From the NCBI GenBank assembly GCA_019245755.1, contig JAFARC010000082.1, positions 1 through 64,000 of the forward strand: a DNA stretch of 64,000 nt. The letters are read 5' to 3'. The notes beneath the pieces were generated by a model. That model ran no database searches. It had not been told where the DNA came from and worked only from the letters and a program-made list of their open reading frames with translations. This document shows, one piece after another, positions 16,999-25,376 of the stretch; the stretch's first letter is position 1; every line of letters begins with the position of its first letter. The DNA comes from Mycobacteriaceae bacterium (GTDB lineage: Bacteria > Actinomycetota > Actinomycetes > Mycobacteriales > Mycobacteriaceae). A program made the translations under genes and the position numbers.

Positions 16999-18465
16999 TC
17001 AGCCAACCCGTGCCGGCGTGGCTGCGTGCGCTCCGGCGCGGCGGCCGAAGAACGAGCCCTCCCCCAGCTGGGTGCCGCTGGCATACCCCTTGCCGTCCTG
17101 CGCGATGTTGGACGCGCAGGCACCCGCGGCATACAGACCGGGCACCACGCTGCCGTCCTCGCGCAGCACCTCGCCGTGCACCGATGTCGCCAGGCCACCC
17201 ACAGTGAAACCCGCGTACATCGCCTTGCCCAGCGACAGGTCGAACGCGCCCCATGGGCCGTTGTCCTGGGCGGCAAGGAATTCCGGCTGCTTGTGGAACT
17301 CCGGGTCCTCGCCGCGCGCGGCGTATCGGTTGTAGCGGTCCAGCGTGCCCACCAGGTTGCCCTCCGGGATACCGAGCGCTTTCTCCATCTCCAGCACGGT
17401 CTCCCAGCCGTCGATCAGCGGGACGAGCGGCACCTGCGGGCGCTGCAGGTGCGCCTCGTCGACGATCAAGAAGGCGGCGCTGTCGGGCTGGTCCATCACA
17501 AAGCCGGACGTACGCGAGTGGTAGGAGTCCTCGGCCACGAAGCGGTGGCCGAGCTTGTTGACGATGACCCCGGTGAGCAGGATCGCCGGCGGGTACGCCG
17601 GCGCGGTGATGAACACCTGGTCCATGTGCTTGGTGGCGCCGCCGGCCGAGACGCCGAGCCGGATGCCGAGCCCGTCGTCGTACGTGTTGCCTAGCACGAA
17701 CGGTTTTTCGGCGAGTTTGGGCGTGTATCGGGCCACCATCTCGGGATTCATCACGAAGCCGCCGGCGGCGATCACCACCGCCCTGGCCCGGATGGTTCCG
17801 GTGTCGGCGAAGTGCTTCCACGCCACGCCGACGACGCGGTCGTCGTCGAGAACCAGCCCGGTCGCGCCGGTTTCATGGCGGATCTGCACCCCGAGGTGGT
17901 GGGCCCGCTTGAGCAGCAAGTCGATCACCATGCCGGCGCCACCGGTGTCGCCCGGCACCGGCACCTTGTGCCCGCGCGGCGCGGGCACCGCCATGTCCTT
18001 GAACGGCCACACCTTCTCGTTGCCGGTGAACATCAGCCCCTCGGTGTTGGGTTGTATCACCGCTTTCTCCGGGTAGAAGCTGCGCTCGAACTGAAAGCCC
18101 AACTCTTCCAACCAGTCGAAGTGCTCGACGCTGCCGTCGCAGTAGGCGCGAATCTTGTCGTGCTCGGGTTGCAAGGACACCGCGACCAGGTACTTATACA
18201 TCTCGTCGGCGCTGTCGGCGTGCCCGGTCGCCCGCTGCACCGCCGTGCCGCCGCCGAGATAGAAGTGGCCGCCGGCCATCGCCGTGGTACCGCCGGCCGC
18301 GGCAGCGCGCTCCAACACCAGCACCCGCGCGCCCGCCGCGGCCGCGCTGACCGCCGCGCAGCCACCGGCGATGCCGAACCCGATCACCACCACGTCGACG
18401 TCGTCCGACCACGAGTCGACTTCGGCGGCGCGCCGGGTGGCGGGAATGTCGGTGCCGGTGCTCAC
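16999..18465 (-). CDS. FAD-dependent dehydrogenase (KstD/fumarate-reductase flavoprotein family, Rv1817 homologue)
   Basis: A 488-residue flavoprotein of the fumarate reductase/3-ketosteroid dehydrogenase family. The FAD-binding GxGxxG is VVVIGFGIAGGCAA (about residues 26-38). A second FAD contact, AAGACASNIAQDGKGYASGT, is near the C-terminus. ARAVVIAAGGFVMNPEMVAR is family-typical. Members dehydrogenate ring compounds or reduce double bonds; the substrate is unknown. GTG 18465 is chosen: AGGAG lies 5 bases upstream, and it overlaps by GTGA the stop of a 19-codon ORF. A KstR-like palindrome at 18561-18574 suggests control with sterol catabolism. Confidence 0.9.
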   Translation of the reverse strand: MSTGTDIPATRRAAEVDSWSDDVDVVVIGFGIAGGCAAVSAAAAGARVLVLERAAAAGGTTAMAGGHFYLGGGTAVQRATGHADSADEMYKYLVAVSLQPEHDKIRAYCDGSVEHFDWLEELGFQFERSFYPEKAVIQPNTEGLMFTGNEKVWPFKDMAVPAPRGHKVPVPGDTGGAGMVIDLLLKRAHHLGVQIRHETGATGLVLDDDRVVGVAWKHFADTGTIRARAVVIAAGGFVMNPEMVARYTPKLAEKPFVLGNTYDDGLGIRLGVSAGGATKHMDQVFITAPAYPPAILLTGVIVNKLGHRFVAEDSYHSRTSGFVMDQPDSAAFLIVDEAHLQRPQVPLVPLIDGWETVLEMEKALGIPEGNLVGTLDRYNRYAARGEDPEFHKQPEFLAAQDNGPWGAFDLSLGKAMYAGFTVGGLATSVHGEVLREDGSVVPGLYAAGACASNIAQDGKGYASGTQLGEGSFFGRRAGAHAATPARVG

Positions 18466-18521
18466 TGCTGCTCCTGCGTCACGTCGTCGAAGAACGATCG
18501 GATCTCCGGCGGGATATGCAT
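18462..18521 (-). CDS. Possible 19-residue upstream ORF of the flavoprotein
   Basis: The reverse strand encodes MHIPPEIRSFFDDVTQEQQ from ATG 18521 to a TGA that overlaps the flavoprotein GTG by four bases. The frame carries the AGGAG that serves the flavoprotein, so the two would be translationally coupled. A TATTCT that could be a -10 box lies about 23-28 bases upstream of the ATG. The peptide is too short to classify and might be a leader peptide, or the tail of a longer frame that is not real. Confidence 0.3.
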   Translation of the reverse strand: MHIPPEIRSFFDDVTQEQQ

Positions 18522-18560
18522 GATCTGGGGGTATCGCCAGTGAAGAATAGCCGGTTGGAC

Positions 18561-18574
18561 TGCAACGCGTTCTA
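18561..18574. promoter_or_regulatory. KstR-type palindrome upstream of the flavoprotein
   Basis: TGCAACGCGTTCTA fits the KstR operator pattern TnnAACnnGTTnnA as I recall it; on the gene strand it reads TAGAACGCGTTGCA. It lies about 100 bases upstream of the flavoprotein start and just upstream of a possible -10 (TATTCT). KstR is the TetR repressor of mycobacterial cholesterol catabolism. No kstR gene is in the window, so this would be a trans-regulated site. Confidence 0.5.
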
Positions 18575-18609
18575 GTTCTGCTGGGGCCCACGCGTGAGCG
18601 TGCCGGACA

Positions 18610-19305
18610 TCAGGTCGCCGGCGGCTCAGGCGGGGGCTGTCCTGCCGTCGCGGCGCGCACGTCAGCGGAGGCCTGCTCGCGGATGGCCTGCCAGGACACC
18701 GCGGCCGGGAAATTGCCCCACGTGCTGTTGAACAGGCCGACCAGCGCCGCACGCCCGTCGTCGGTCACCACGTACACCGGCCCGCCGGAGTCGCCCTTCT
18801 GGCTGACGATGCCGTGCGCCATCGTGAACCAGCCGTTGTTGACCGCTTCAACGGTTCCGCAGCTTTCGCCGGTGGTCACGCCGAAGTGGCAGACCGACTC
18901 GCCCGGCTTGACCACGATGCTCGGGTCCGAGACCAGGACGCGGCCGCCGGGCAGCACGTTGTTGGGCAGCGCGTCGTTGGCCAGCCCGATGCCCTCGTAG
19001 TCGGAGATCGAATCGGTGGTCTTGACCGTCGAGCCGTCCGGCGTGTTGTCGCGGTACACCGCCATCCCGCCGATAAAGTTGCCGTCCTTGTCGGTGACGG
19101 CGCCATTGCCTCGACAGTGTCCGGCGGTGAACGCAACCCTCAGCCCGGGGTCGACGTAACCCAGGGTGCACAGGTTGGTGTCCTGGTGGATCTCCATGCC
19201 GGGATAGACCGGCACGGAGGCCGCCTGGGCCGTCGGCGGCGAGACCGCCAGCGTGGCGACGGCGGCCGTGGTCGTTGCGATGGCGCGCAAACACGGTCGG
19301 CGCAC
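18610..19305 (-). CDS. Exported trypsin-like serine protease (Rv1815 homologue)
   Basis: This 231-residue secreted protein has a signal peptide (MRRPCLRAIATTTAAVATLA, ending about TAQA-AS) and a chymotrypsin-fold domain. The likely catalytic residues are His63 in FTAGHCRG, Asp102 in ISDYEGI and Ser173 in KGDSGGPVY; two Cys pairs could form disulfides. A Pro-rich tail (QPPPEPPAT) follows. The start is GTG 19305, with GGAG just upstream; the extra N-terminal frame lacks signal features. It stands alone between the flavoprotein and the toxin-antitoxin pair. Confidence 0.9.
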   Translation of the reverse strand: MRRPCLRAIATTTAAVATLAVSPPTAQAASVPVYPGMEIHQDTNLCTLGYVDPGLRVAFTAGHCRGNGAVTDKDGNFIGGMAVYRDNTPDGSTVKTTDSISDYEGIGLANDALPNNVLPGGRVLVSDPSIVVKPGESVCHFGVTTGESCGTVEAVNNGWFTMAHGIVSQKGDSGGPVYVVTDDGRAALVGLFNSTWGNFPAAVSWQAIREQASADVRAATAGQPPPEPPAT

Positions 19306-19596
19306 GTCGTCTCCGATCGGTCGGGGGCCTGAATGGCGGCCGGCGTTGCCCGTACGGTACCGGCGGTTCGCTGCGCGAGCACCCGGCGGCCAGCCGACGT
19401 GATACCCCGATGGTTCCGCTGGTACTCCACTGGTAGGCACATCGGCCTAATTAGCCAGCTCGTTACGCCCAGGCGCGCACGGACGCTCCGTGTACCTCGA
19501 TCCGCGGTGGTCGGCATGGGTATGGCGGGCTGCAGCGTGGGCACCGGCTGCCAGCCCGGCGGCCCGAACACGTAGCCGAGGTGTCGCGCAGGCCTG

Positions 19597-20217
19597 CTAG
19601 GCGCCGTTGATTTCCCAGCCAACGGTGAAACGATGGCGCAGCACCAGATCGGCGAGGACGTCGATGCGGTCCGCGAGCGCCCACGACTGCGCGGCGAACG
19701 CGTCGCCGCTGAAGAAGGCGATGTTGAACGACGTCTTGGGGGTGGTGCGTGACCGGTACACGATGCCGTCGAGGTCGATCCACCACCGCCTGGCGGCATC
19801 GGCGAGCCGATGGCAGGTCGCCCACACCTCGGGATGCTGGCTCGTGCTGATCTGGTCGTCCACGTCGAGGGCATCCAGGTTTTGCTCCGTGCGCAGGTCG
19901 AGCACTCGGAAGTGCCGAGCGGCCACCAGGCGCACCAACTGGTGGGCGGCATGATCAGAAGGAATCACGAGCCCCGTCGGGCGGTACCGCTCGCGGAACG
20001 CGCCGACAAGCGTGCTTGCCGCGTAGCGCGTGCGAAACGCGCCTGAGGCCGGATCGAAACGGTGACGAGGCTCGGGAAAGCCCTCCCATGTCCACGCCGC
20101 GGGCCCGGTCGCGTCAACCCGCCAGACCTGCGTGCCAGCCGGTATACGACGACGGCGCAGTCCGACGGGCCGCGAGTCGGGCAACGGTGCCAGATAGCCG
20201 GCCGGAAGCTCAGGCAC
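19597..20217 (-). CDS. RES-domain toxin (NAD-degrading family)
   Basis: A 206-residue RES-domain protein. Family landmarks are WRVDATGPAAW (Arg33), HRFDPASGAFRTRYAAS (Arg53) and LVGAFRERY (Glu76), then a Ser-containing IAFFSGDAFAAQSWALADR late in the protein. RES toxins such as MbcT are NAD+ phosphorylases or glycohydrolases that stop growth by depleting NAD+. The start is GTG 20217, which overlaps the antitoxin stop by 8 bases; a longer open frame upstream only shadows the antitoxin. The order antitoxin then toxin on one transcript is the usual RES arrangement. Confidence 0.83.
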   Translation of the reverse strand: MPELPAGYLAPLPDSRPVGLRRRRIPAGTQVWRVDATGPAAWTWEGFPEPRHRFDPASGAFRTRYAASTLVGAFRERYRPTGLVIPSDHAAHQLVRLVAARHFRVLDLRTEQNLDALDVDDQISTSQHPEVWATCHRLADAARRWWIDLDGIVYRSRTTPKTSFNIAFFSGDAFAAQSWALADRIDVLADLVLRHRFTVGWEINGA

Positions 20218-20725
20218 CCGCGGCGGCAAGCATGCCCCAGGCAGTGTCCGCGGTCTTCCTGCGGCGCAGCGCCTCGGCGATCGACACGCCGCCCAGCTCC
20301 TCGTGCGTGAGGCGCATGATGCGATCGCAGGCCAACGGGTCGGAGGTGAATCTGGTGAGCAAATCGAGAATCCGTGGCAGATCTGGCCGGACCCTGTCGT
20401 TGTCAAACTGCCAGGCCGGGAACCAGGTCTGATTGCCGATGGCGGCCCCGAGGAGTTTGCCCCGCGAGCGTAGTCGGTGGACCGCCTGCGGCGTACGGAG
20501 CCCGAGGCGCTCCTGGACCTTCGGGGTAGGCAGGGCGCCGTCGACGAAATCCCGCACGACCGCGGCGCGGCGCTGCTCGTTCAGCCGGCTCGCAGCCACA
20601 CGTTCCAGCCGGCCCTGCGGCAACGTCGGCGCCTCAAGCAGAGCGTCGATGATACGAGCAAACCCGGAATCGTGGCGTGCGCGTTCCTCAATCTCCCGAG
20701 CGAGCGGAGCAACGGCGCTGGACAT
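20210..20725 (-). CDS. Antitoxin partner of the RES toxin (Xre/MbcA/ParS-like)
   Basis: This 171-residue protein is first in the toxin-antitoxin operon. The middle carries a helix-turn-helix-like segment (KVQERLGLRTPQAVHRLRSR), followed by GNQTWFPAWQFDNDR and a C-terminal domain (ILDLLTRFTSDPLACDRIM, then GGVSIAEALRRRK) that looks like the toxin-binding Xre-MbcA-ParS domain. Antitoxins of this type bind DNA and block the toxin's active site with their C-terminus. ATG 20725 is the start. A 9-base direct repeat lies just upstream and may be its operator. Confidence 0.78.
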   Translation of the reverse strand: MSSAVAPLAREIEERARHDSGFARIIDALLEAPTLPQGRLERVAASRLNEQRRAAVVRDFVDGALPTPKVQERLGLRTPQAVHRLRSRGKLLGAAIGNQTWFPAWQFDNDRVRPDLPRILDLLTRFTSDPLACDRIMRLTHEELGGVSIAEALRRRKTADTAWGMLAAAGA

Positions 20726-20751
20726 AGCACCAGCCTATCACGACGCGTTCG

Positions 20752-20769
20752 AATTGAAACAATTGAAAC
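20752..20769. promoter_or_regulatory. Direct repeat in the toxin-antitoxin promoter
   Basis: AATTGAAAC occurs twice head to tail, 27 bases upstream of the antitoxin ATG and about 70 bases from the divergent lipoprotein start. It is AT-rich against a GC-rich background, which fits a promoter with an autoregulatory binding site. No binding protein is proven. Confidence 0.4.
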
Positions 20770-20836
20770 AGGCGACCTGTACGTCACCTGCCGTTAACCG
20801 GCGGCGGCTATCAGTATTCTGACTCAGGGAGGTCGC

Positions 20837-21502
20837 TTGTACAGACACGCAGCCGCCGCGCTCGCGGTGGGAATCACCCTGGCGGGATGCGCGGGCGGCT
20901 CCACACAGCGGCCCACGCCCCCGCCGGTGCCGACGCCGGCACTCAACGGGCTATTGCTCAGCGCCGGCGAGATCAACGCCGTGATGGGAACCACCAATAT
21001 CACGCCGCATCCGACCTTTACCCAGATGGCCGACCACCGGAACCTGCTGCCCAACTTGAACTGCCTCGGCATCTGGCAGATCGGTGAGGCGGCGATCTAC
21101 GGGTCGAGCGGTTATGTTGCCGTGCGGGACCAGGTGCTGCGGGAACCCGACGCCGACGACTGGAATTCCCTTGTGGAACAAGCGGTGGTGTCCTACCCGT
21201 CTGCGGATGCGGCGAAGAAGTTTTATGCCGAGTCGACCGACAGGTGGTCAAAATGCAGCAACCACCACGTGAGCATCGCCTACACCGGCTATCCGCAAAC
21301 CGCTTGGGGCTTCGGGCCGCTCACCGACACCGACACCGAGCTCACGATGCCGCTGAGCCGGTCACGGAACGGTGGCCGGGCTTGCCAGCGGGCTCTGGCG
21401 GTCGACAACAACGTGATCATCGATGTCGCGGCCTGTGGTCAAGCGATCAACAATCAGGCAAGCACGATCGTGGCCAAGATCCGGTCCCGAATTCCGGCGT
21501 AG
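20837..21502 (+). CDS. Lipoprotein with PknH-like extracellular sensor domain
   Basis: A 221-residue predicted lipoprotein: signal peptide MYRHAAAALAVGITLAGC with lipobox LAGC (Cys18), a Pro-rich linker (QRPTPPPVPTPA) and a globular domain containing several cysteines. The segment LLSAGEINAVMGTTN, the central WNSLVEQAVVSYPSADAAKK and the final RACQRALAVDNNVIIDVAAC are typical of PknH extracellular-domain proteins. It has no kinase domain, so it is a stand-alone sensor or binding protein at the membrane. The start is TTG 20837, with AGGGAGG close upstream. Its 3' end faces the carboxylesterase with a 4-base gap. Confidence 0.83.
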   Translation: MYRHAAAALAVGITLAGCAGGSTQRPTPPPVPTPALNGLLLSAGEINAVMGTTNITPHPTFTQMADHRNLLPNLNCLGIWQIGEAAIYGSSGYVAVRDQVLREPDADDWNSLVEQAVVSYPSADAAKKFYAESTDRWSKCSNHHVSIAYTGYPQTAWGFGPLTDTDTELTMPLSRSRNGGRACQRALAVDNNVIIDVAACGQAINNQASTIVAKIRSRIPA

Positions 21503-21506
21503 GCGC

Positions 21507-23054
21507 CTACCTGAAGTTGAGCACCTCGTTCCCCCAGGCCGCGCGGATGTGCACGTCGATGTCGTTGACCACTTCATCGCGCCTGTCGAGGATCAGGCAC
21601 GCGCGATCGGTGTCGTGGTACGGCGGCCATTCCGGTTCGCCGGGCAGCCCGAACGGCTTGGCCTGGGTCGCGAAGTTCAGCCAGCGGGCGCGCATACGCG
21701 CCGACACCGCCGTGCCGGTCTTGAAGCCGCCGAGCCGAAAAGTGACGTCCTTGGGCCCCTGCACGAGATTGCCCCAGACGTAGGGCAATTCGGTCGCATG
21801 GGTGGCGCCGATCCGGATCAGCTTGAGCATCGGCGTCGCCCAGTCGAACCGGTACAGGTAGACCGGCGCGACGGTGCTGTGCCCCTCGGCCAGCCACACC
21901 GACGGCATCCGGAAACCGACATCGCGCGCCACACCCATGCCACGCGCTTTCACGCGCAGCCCGGCATATGCGGAAACGATTTGGGCTTCGGTGGGCAACT
22001 GGAGGCCCGGCTGCTCGGCCGCGATTTCGGTGAACATCGCCTTGATCGCCGGCGGCGTGATCGGCATCAGCGGCGATTTCATCCAGCGGAACAGTGCCGC
22101 CTCGTGCTTGTTGGTTCCGATGATGAGCGGTACGGGATGCGAGCGGCCCTCGCGGGCGAGCTTGACCGGATAGTCCGGCACCAGGTCGCCGTCGACGATC
22201 GGCGCGAAAGCCAACGTGCCGGGTGTCTGCACGGGCACCGCGTCGAACACGCATTTCGACGCGGCGATCAGTGACGCGGTCGGGGTCCGGGGCAGCCGGT
22301 GGACGTCGGCCGAGTCCACGCCCAGCCGGTCGAGAATCAGCTGGGCCACGCGGCGGGCCCGGGCACTGTCGTACACGGACGTGGCCGGCGCGCTCTGCGC
22401 GATCGCGGCCGCGAACAGCCCTTCGGCGGCCGGCGTGGTCAGCAGCGTGGTCACCACACCGCCACCGGCGGATTCGCCGAACAACGTCACCCGCTGCGGG
22501 TCTCCGCCGAACGCGGCGATGTTGTCGCGCACCCAGTGCAGCGCGTGCACGATGTCGCGCAGCCCGACGTTCGAATCGAACCGGCGCTTGGGTGTGCTGA
22601 ACGAGGACAAGTCGAGAAAACCGAACGCGCCGAGCCGATAGTTGACGGTCACCACGACCACATCCCCGCCGCTCGCGAGCACGCTGCCGTCGTAGAGGGG
22701 CTGGCTCGCCGCACCGAAGATGTAGGCGCCGCCGTGCACCCACACCATCACCGGCCTGGCGTCGCCGGGCTGCGTGCCCGACGATGCCCAGATGTTCAGC
22801 GTGAGGCAGTCTTCGCCCTGCGGCGCACCGAGATCGATGGGAATCGACGGCTCGGTCGGTTGCGGGCAGACCGGACCGCATGTCGTCGCATCGGCTGGTC
22901 GATCCCAGGGCCGAGGCGGTTCCGGCGAGCGCCAGCGCAGGTCACCCACCGGTGCGGCGGCGTAGCGAACGCCCTTCCAGGACTTGACCCGTCCGTCGTC
23001 GCCGCCCCGCACCGGGCCGTAGCTCGTCTCGACCACGGTGGCGTTGCCGGTCAT
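21507..23054 (-). CDS. Type B carboxylesterase (LipT/PnbA-like)
   Basis: A 515-residue type B carboxylesterase. The oxyanion hole is VWVHGGAY (about 105-111) and the nucleophile elbow GESAGG has Ser195. The acid and His are probably in GTNKHEAALF and THATELPYVW. A cysteine pair near residue 59/63 and EDCLTLNIWAS are family-typical. No signal peptide is seen, so it is probably cytoplasmic. I use ATG 23054 (MTGNATVVETSYGPVRG), with GAGAG a few bases upstream; an in-frame GTG eight codons earlier is possible. It diverges from malQ across 142 bases. Confidence 0.9.
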   Translation of the reverse strand: MTGNATVVETSYGPVRGGDDGRVKSWKGVRYAAAPVGDLRWRSPEPPRPWDRPADATTCGPVCPQPTEPSIPIDLGAPQGEDCLTLNIWASSGTQPGDARPVMVWVHGGAYIFGAASQPLYDGSVLASGGDVVVVTVNYRLGAFGFLDLSSFSTPKRRFDSNVGLRDIVHALHWVRDNIAAFGGDPQRVTLFGESAGGGVVTTLLTTPAAEGLFAAAIAQSAPATSVYDSARARRVAQLILDRLGVDSADVHRLPRTPTASLIAASKCVFDAVPVQTPGTLAFAPIVDGDLVPDYPVKLAREGRSHPVPLIIGTNKHEAALFRWMKSPLMPITPPAIKAMFTEIAAEQPGLQLPTEAQIVSAYAGLRVKARGMGVARDVGFRMPSVWLAEGHSTVAPVYLYRFDWATPMLKLIRIGATHATELPYVWGNLVQGPKDVTFRLGGFKTGTAVSARMRARWLNFATQAKPFGLPGEPEWPPYHDTDRACLILDRRDEVVNDIDVHIRAAWGNEVLNFR

Positions 23055-23196
23055 ATCACTCTCACGATTCCTGTACACCTGCGGTTCTAATCCACGTTAC
23101 CGTCGATTATGAAGGCGCACTAACGAGGGGTGGTGAGCGATTGGGAACCGCCGCCGTTGAACGACGAGGAGTAGCCGGTGAGCGAAGATTGCCGGT

Positions 23197-25344
23197 ATGA
23201 CTTCGCATCCGCATCCGCGGTCGCTCACCGAACTGGCCTGCCGCTACGGCGTCGCGTCCGCGTACGAAGACGCGAACGGCGACAACGTGGTGGTGACCGA
23301 GGAAACGCTGATCGCGGTGTTGGCTGCCCTCGACGTGGCCGCGGGGACCGAAGAGGAGCGCCTCGTGGCGCTGCAGGAGTACGACCGTGCGCACTGGTCA
23401 CGGGCATTGCCTCGGGTGATCGTGACGCGGGCCGGTGCGCCGATGCCGTTCTGGGTGCACGTTACCCACGGCGACCCGGTGGGCTTGTGGATGCATCTCG
23501 AAGACGGTGAAGTCCGCACCGGGTTGCGCCAACTCGACAACTTCACCCCGCCCTACGACCTGGACGGCCGGCTGATCGGCGAGGCCAGCTTCGAGTTACC
23601 TGCCGACCTGCCGCTGGGATATCACCGGCTGCACGCGAACGCGGGCGGCCGGGAAACCAGCACGCCGGTCATCGTCACGCCGGCCTCGCTGGCACCGCCG
23701 CGCCGGCTGGCAACCCGGCGCGCCTGGGGCCTGGCAACCCAGCTCTACAGCGTGCGGTCCAAGCGGTCGTGGGGCATCGGCGACCTGACCGATCTGACCG
23801 ACCTGGCGGTGTGGGCAACCACCCGCCACGGCGCGGGCTTCGTGCTCGTCAACCCGCTGCACGCGGCCGCGCTGACCGCACCGATGGAGCCGTCGCCGTA
23901 CCTGCCGACGTCGCGGCGCTTCGTCAACCCGCTCTACCTGCGGGTTGAGGCCATCGATGAGTACGCCCACACCGCGCACCGCCGACGGCTTCAGCGACTG
24001 CGTGCCGACGTGCAAATAGGCGCAAAGCGGCTGGATGCGGTCGACCGCGACGCCGCGTGGGCGGCCAAGCGTGCCGCGCTGGAAGTGGTGTACCGGGTGC
24101 GACGGTCCGCGGGCCGGGAGCTCGGCTACAGCGCATTTCGCGCCCGCCAGGGGCGTGCCCTGGACGACTTCGCCGTATGGTCGGCACTGACGGAGGTATA
24201 CGGCAGCGACTGGCATGAGTGGCCGAACCCGCTGCAGCACCCGGACGCCGACGGCGTCGCGGCATTCGCCGCCGAGCACGCCGAGGAGATCGACTTCCAC
24301 CGCTGGCTGCAGTGGCAGCTCGACGAGCAGCTGATGTCGGCGCAGGCGCACGCGGTGAACGCCGGCATGAGCCTGGGCATCATGCACGACCTCGCGGTCG
24401 GCGTGCATCCCAACGGCGCGGACGCCTGGGCGCTGCAGGACGTCCTGGCGCTGGGGGTGACGGCCGGGGCGCCGCCGGACGCGTTCAACCAGCAAGGGCA
24501 GGACTGGTCACAACCCCCGTGGCGGCCCGATCGACTGCTCGAGCGGGCGTATGCACCGCTGCGCGCGCTGATCCGCGCGGTGCTGCGGCACGCCGGTGGC
24601 CTGCGCATCGACCACATCATCGGGCTGTTCCGGCTGTGGTGGATCCCGAAGGGCGCGCCGCCGACCGAAGGCACGTACGTGTACTACGACCACGAGGCGA
24701 TGATCGGCATCCTGGCGCTGGAGGCCCACCGGGCCGATGCGCTCGTCGTCGGCGAGGATCTGGGCACCGTCGAGCCGTGGGTGCGCGATTACCTGCACGA
24801 GCGCGGAGTTTTCGGCACCTCGATTCTGTGGTTCGAGCTGGACCGCGACGGGGACGGCGGCCCGCTGCCGGCCGAGCGGTGGCGCGAGTACTGCCTGTCC
24901 TCGGTCACCACGCACGACCTGCCGCCCACCGCGGGCTACCTGGCCGGCGACCACGTCAGGCTGCGTGACCGGCTCGGCCTGCTGACCCGCCCGTTCGACG
25001 AGGAGCTCGCCAACGACGAGGCCGAGCAGGCCGCCTGGCGGGCCGAGCTGCGCCGAGTCGGGCTGCTCGGCAACCACGCCGACGCCGAGCAGACGGTCCT
25101 CGCGCTGCACAGATACCTGGGCCGGACGCCGTCGAAGCTGCTGCTGATGTCCCTGACCGACGCGGTGGGCGACCGCCGCACCCAGAACCAGCCCGGCACC
25201 ACCGACGAGTACCCGAACTGGCGGGTGCCGCTCGCCGGGCCGGACCGACGGCAGATGCTGCTGGAGGATGTGTTCGCCGACCCGCGTGCGACGCGGCTGG
25301 CCGCGGCGATGCGCGCGCAGACCGCGCCCGACGACGACACTTGA
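23197..25344 (+). CDS. malQ: 4-alpha-glucanotransferase (amylomaltase)
   Basis: A 715-residue family GH77 disproportionating enzyme that transfers maltodextrin segments in glycogen and trehalose metabolism. Conserved blocks include RRAWGLATQLYSVRSKRSWG, EPSPYLPTSRRFVNPLYLR, LRIDHIIGLFRLWWIPKGA (nucleophile Asp), VVGEDLGTVEPWVRDYLHER (acid/base Glu) and SSVTTHDLPPTAGYL. The extra N-terminal domain (residues 1-150) is typical of actinobacterial MalQ. ATG 23197 fits the family; an upstream GTG with a better Shine-Dalgarno lies in another frame. The next gene starts 32 bases downstream but has its own probable operator. Confidence 0.96.
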   Translation: MTSHPHPRSLTELACRYGVASAYEDANGDNVVVTEETLIAVLAALDVAAGTEEERLVALQEYDRAHWSRALPRVIVTRAGAPMPFWVHVTHGDPVGLWMHLEDGEVRTGLRQLDNFTPPYDLDGRLIGEASFELPADLPLGYHRLHANAGGRETSTPVIVTPASLAPPRRLATRRAWGLATQLYSVRSKRSWGIGDLTDLTDLAVWATTRHGAGFVLVNPLHAAALTAPMEPSPYLPTSRRFVNPLYLRVEAIDEYAHTAHRRRLQRLRADVQIGAKRLDAVDRDAAWAAKRAALEVVYRVRRSAGRELGYSAFRARQGRALDDFAVWSALTEVYGSDWHEWPNPLQHPDADGVAAFAAEHAEEIDFHRWLQWQLDEQLMSAQAHAVNAGMSLGIMHDLAVGVHPNGADAWALQDVLALGVTAGAPPDAFNQQGQDWSQPPWRPDRLLERAYAPLRALIRAVLRHAGGLRIDHIIGLFRLWWIPKGAPPTEGTYVYYDHEAMIGILALEAHRADALVVGEDLGTVEPWVRDYLHERGVFGTSILWFELDRDGDGGPLPAERWREYCLSSVTTHDLPPTAGYLAGDHVRLRDRLGLLTRPFDEELANDEAEQAAWRAELRRVGLLGNHADAEQTVLALHRYLGRTPSKLLLMSLTDAVGDRRTQNQPGTTDEYPNWRVPLAGPDRRQMLLEDVFADPRATRLAAAMRAQTAPDDDT

Positions 25345-25352
25345 CCAGCCGA

Positions 25353-25366
25353 TAGAACAAGTTCTA
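25353..25366. promoter_or_regulatory. KstR-type operator before the sulfotransferase operon
   Basis: TAGAACAAGTTCTA is an inverted repeat with arms TAGAAC/GTTCTA around two central bases, matching the KstR consensus TnnAACnnGTTnnA remembered from the cholesterol regulon. It fills the 32-base gap between malQ and the sulfotransferase GTG, ending 10 bases before it. Such a short gap with a strong palindrome suggests transcription starts here and is repressed by a KstR-like TetR protein. Confidence 0.65.
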
Positions 25367-25376
25367 GTTTCCAACG

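Noticed and set aside
19306..19596. Gap between the protease and RES toxin checked for a gene
   Set aside because: Only short Arg-rich frames without ribosome-binding sites; no convincing hairpin or small RNA was seen by eye.
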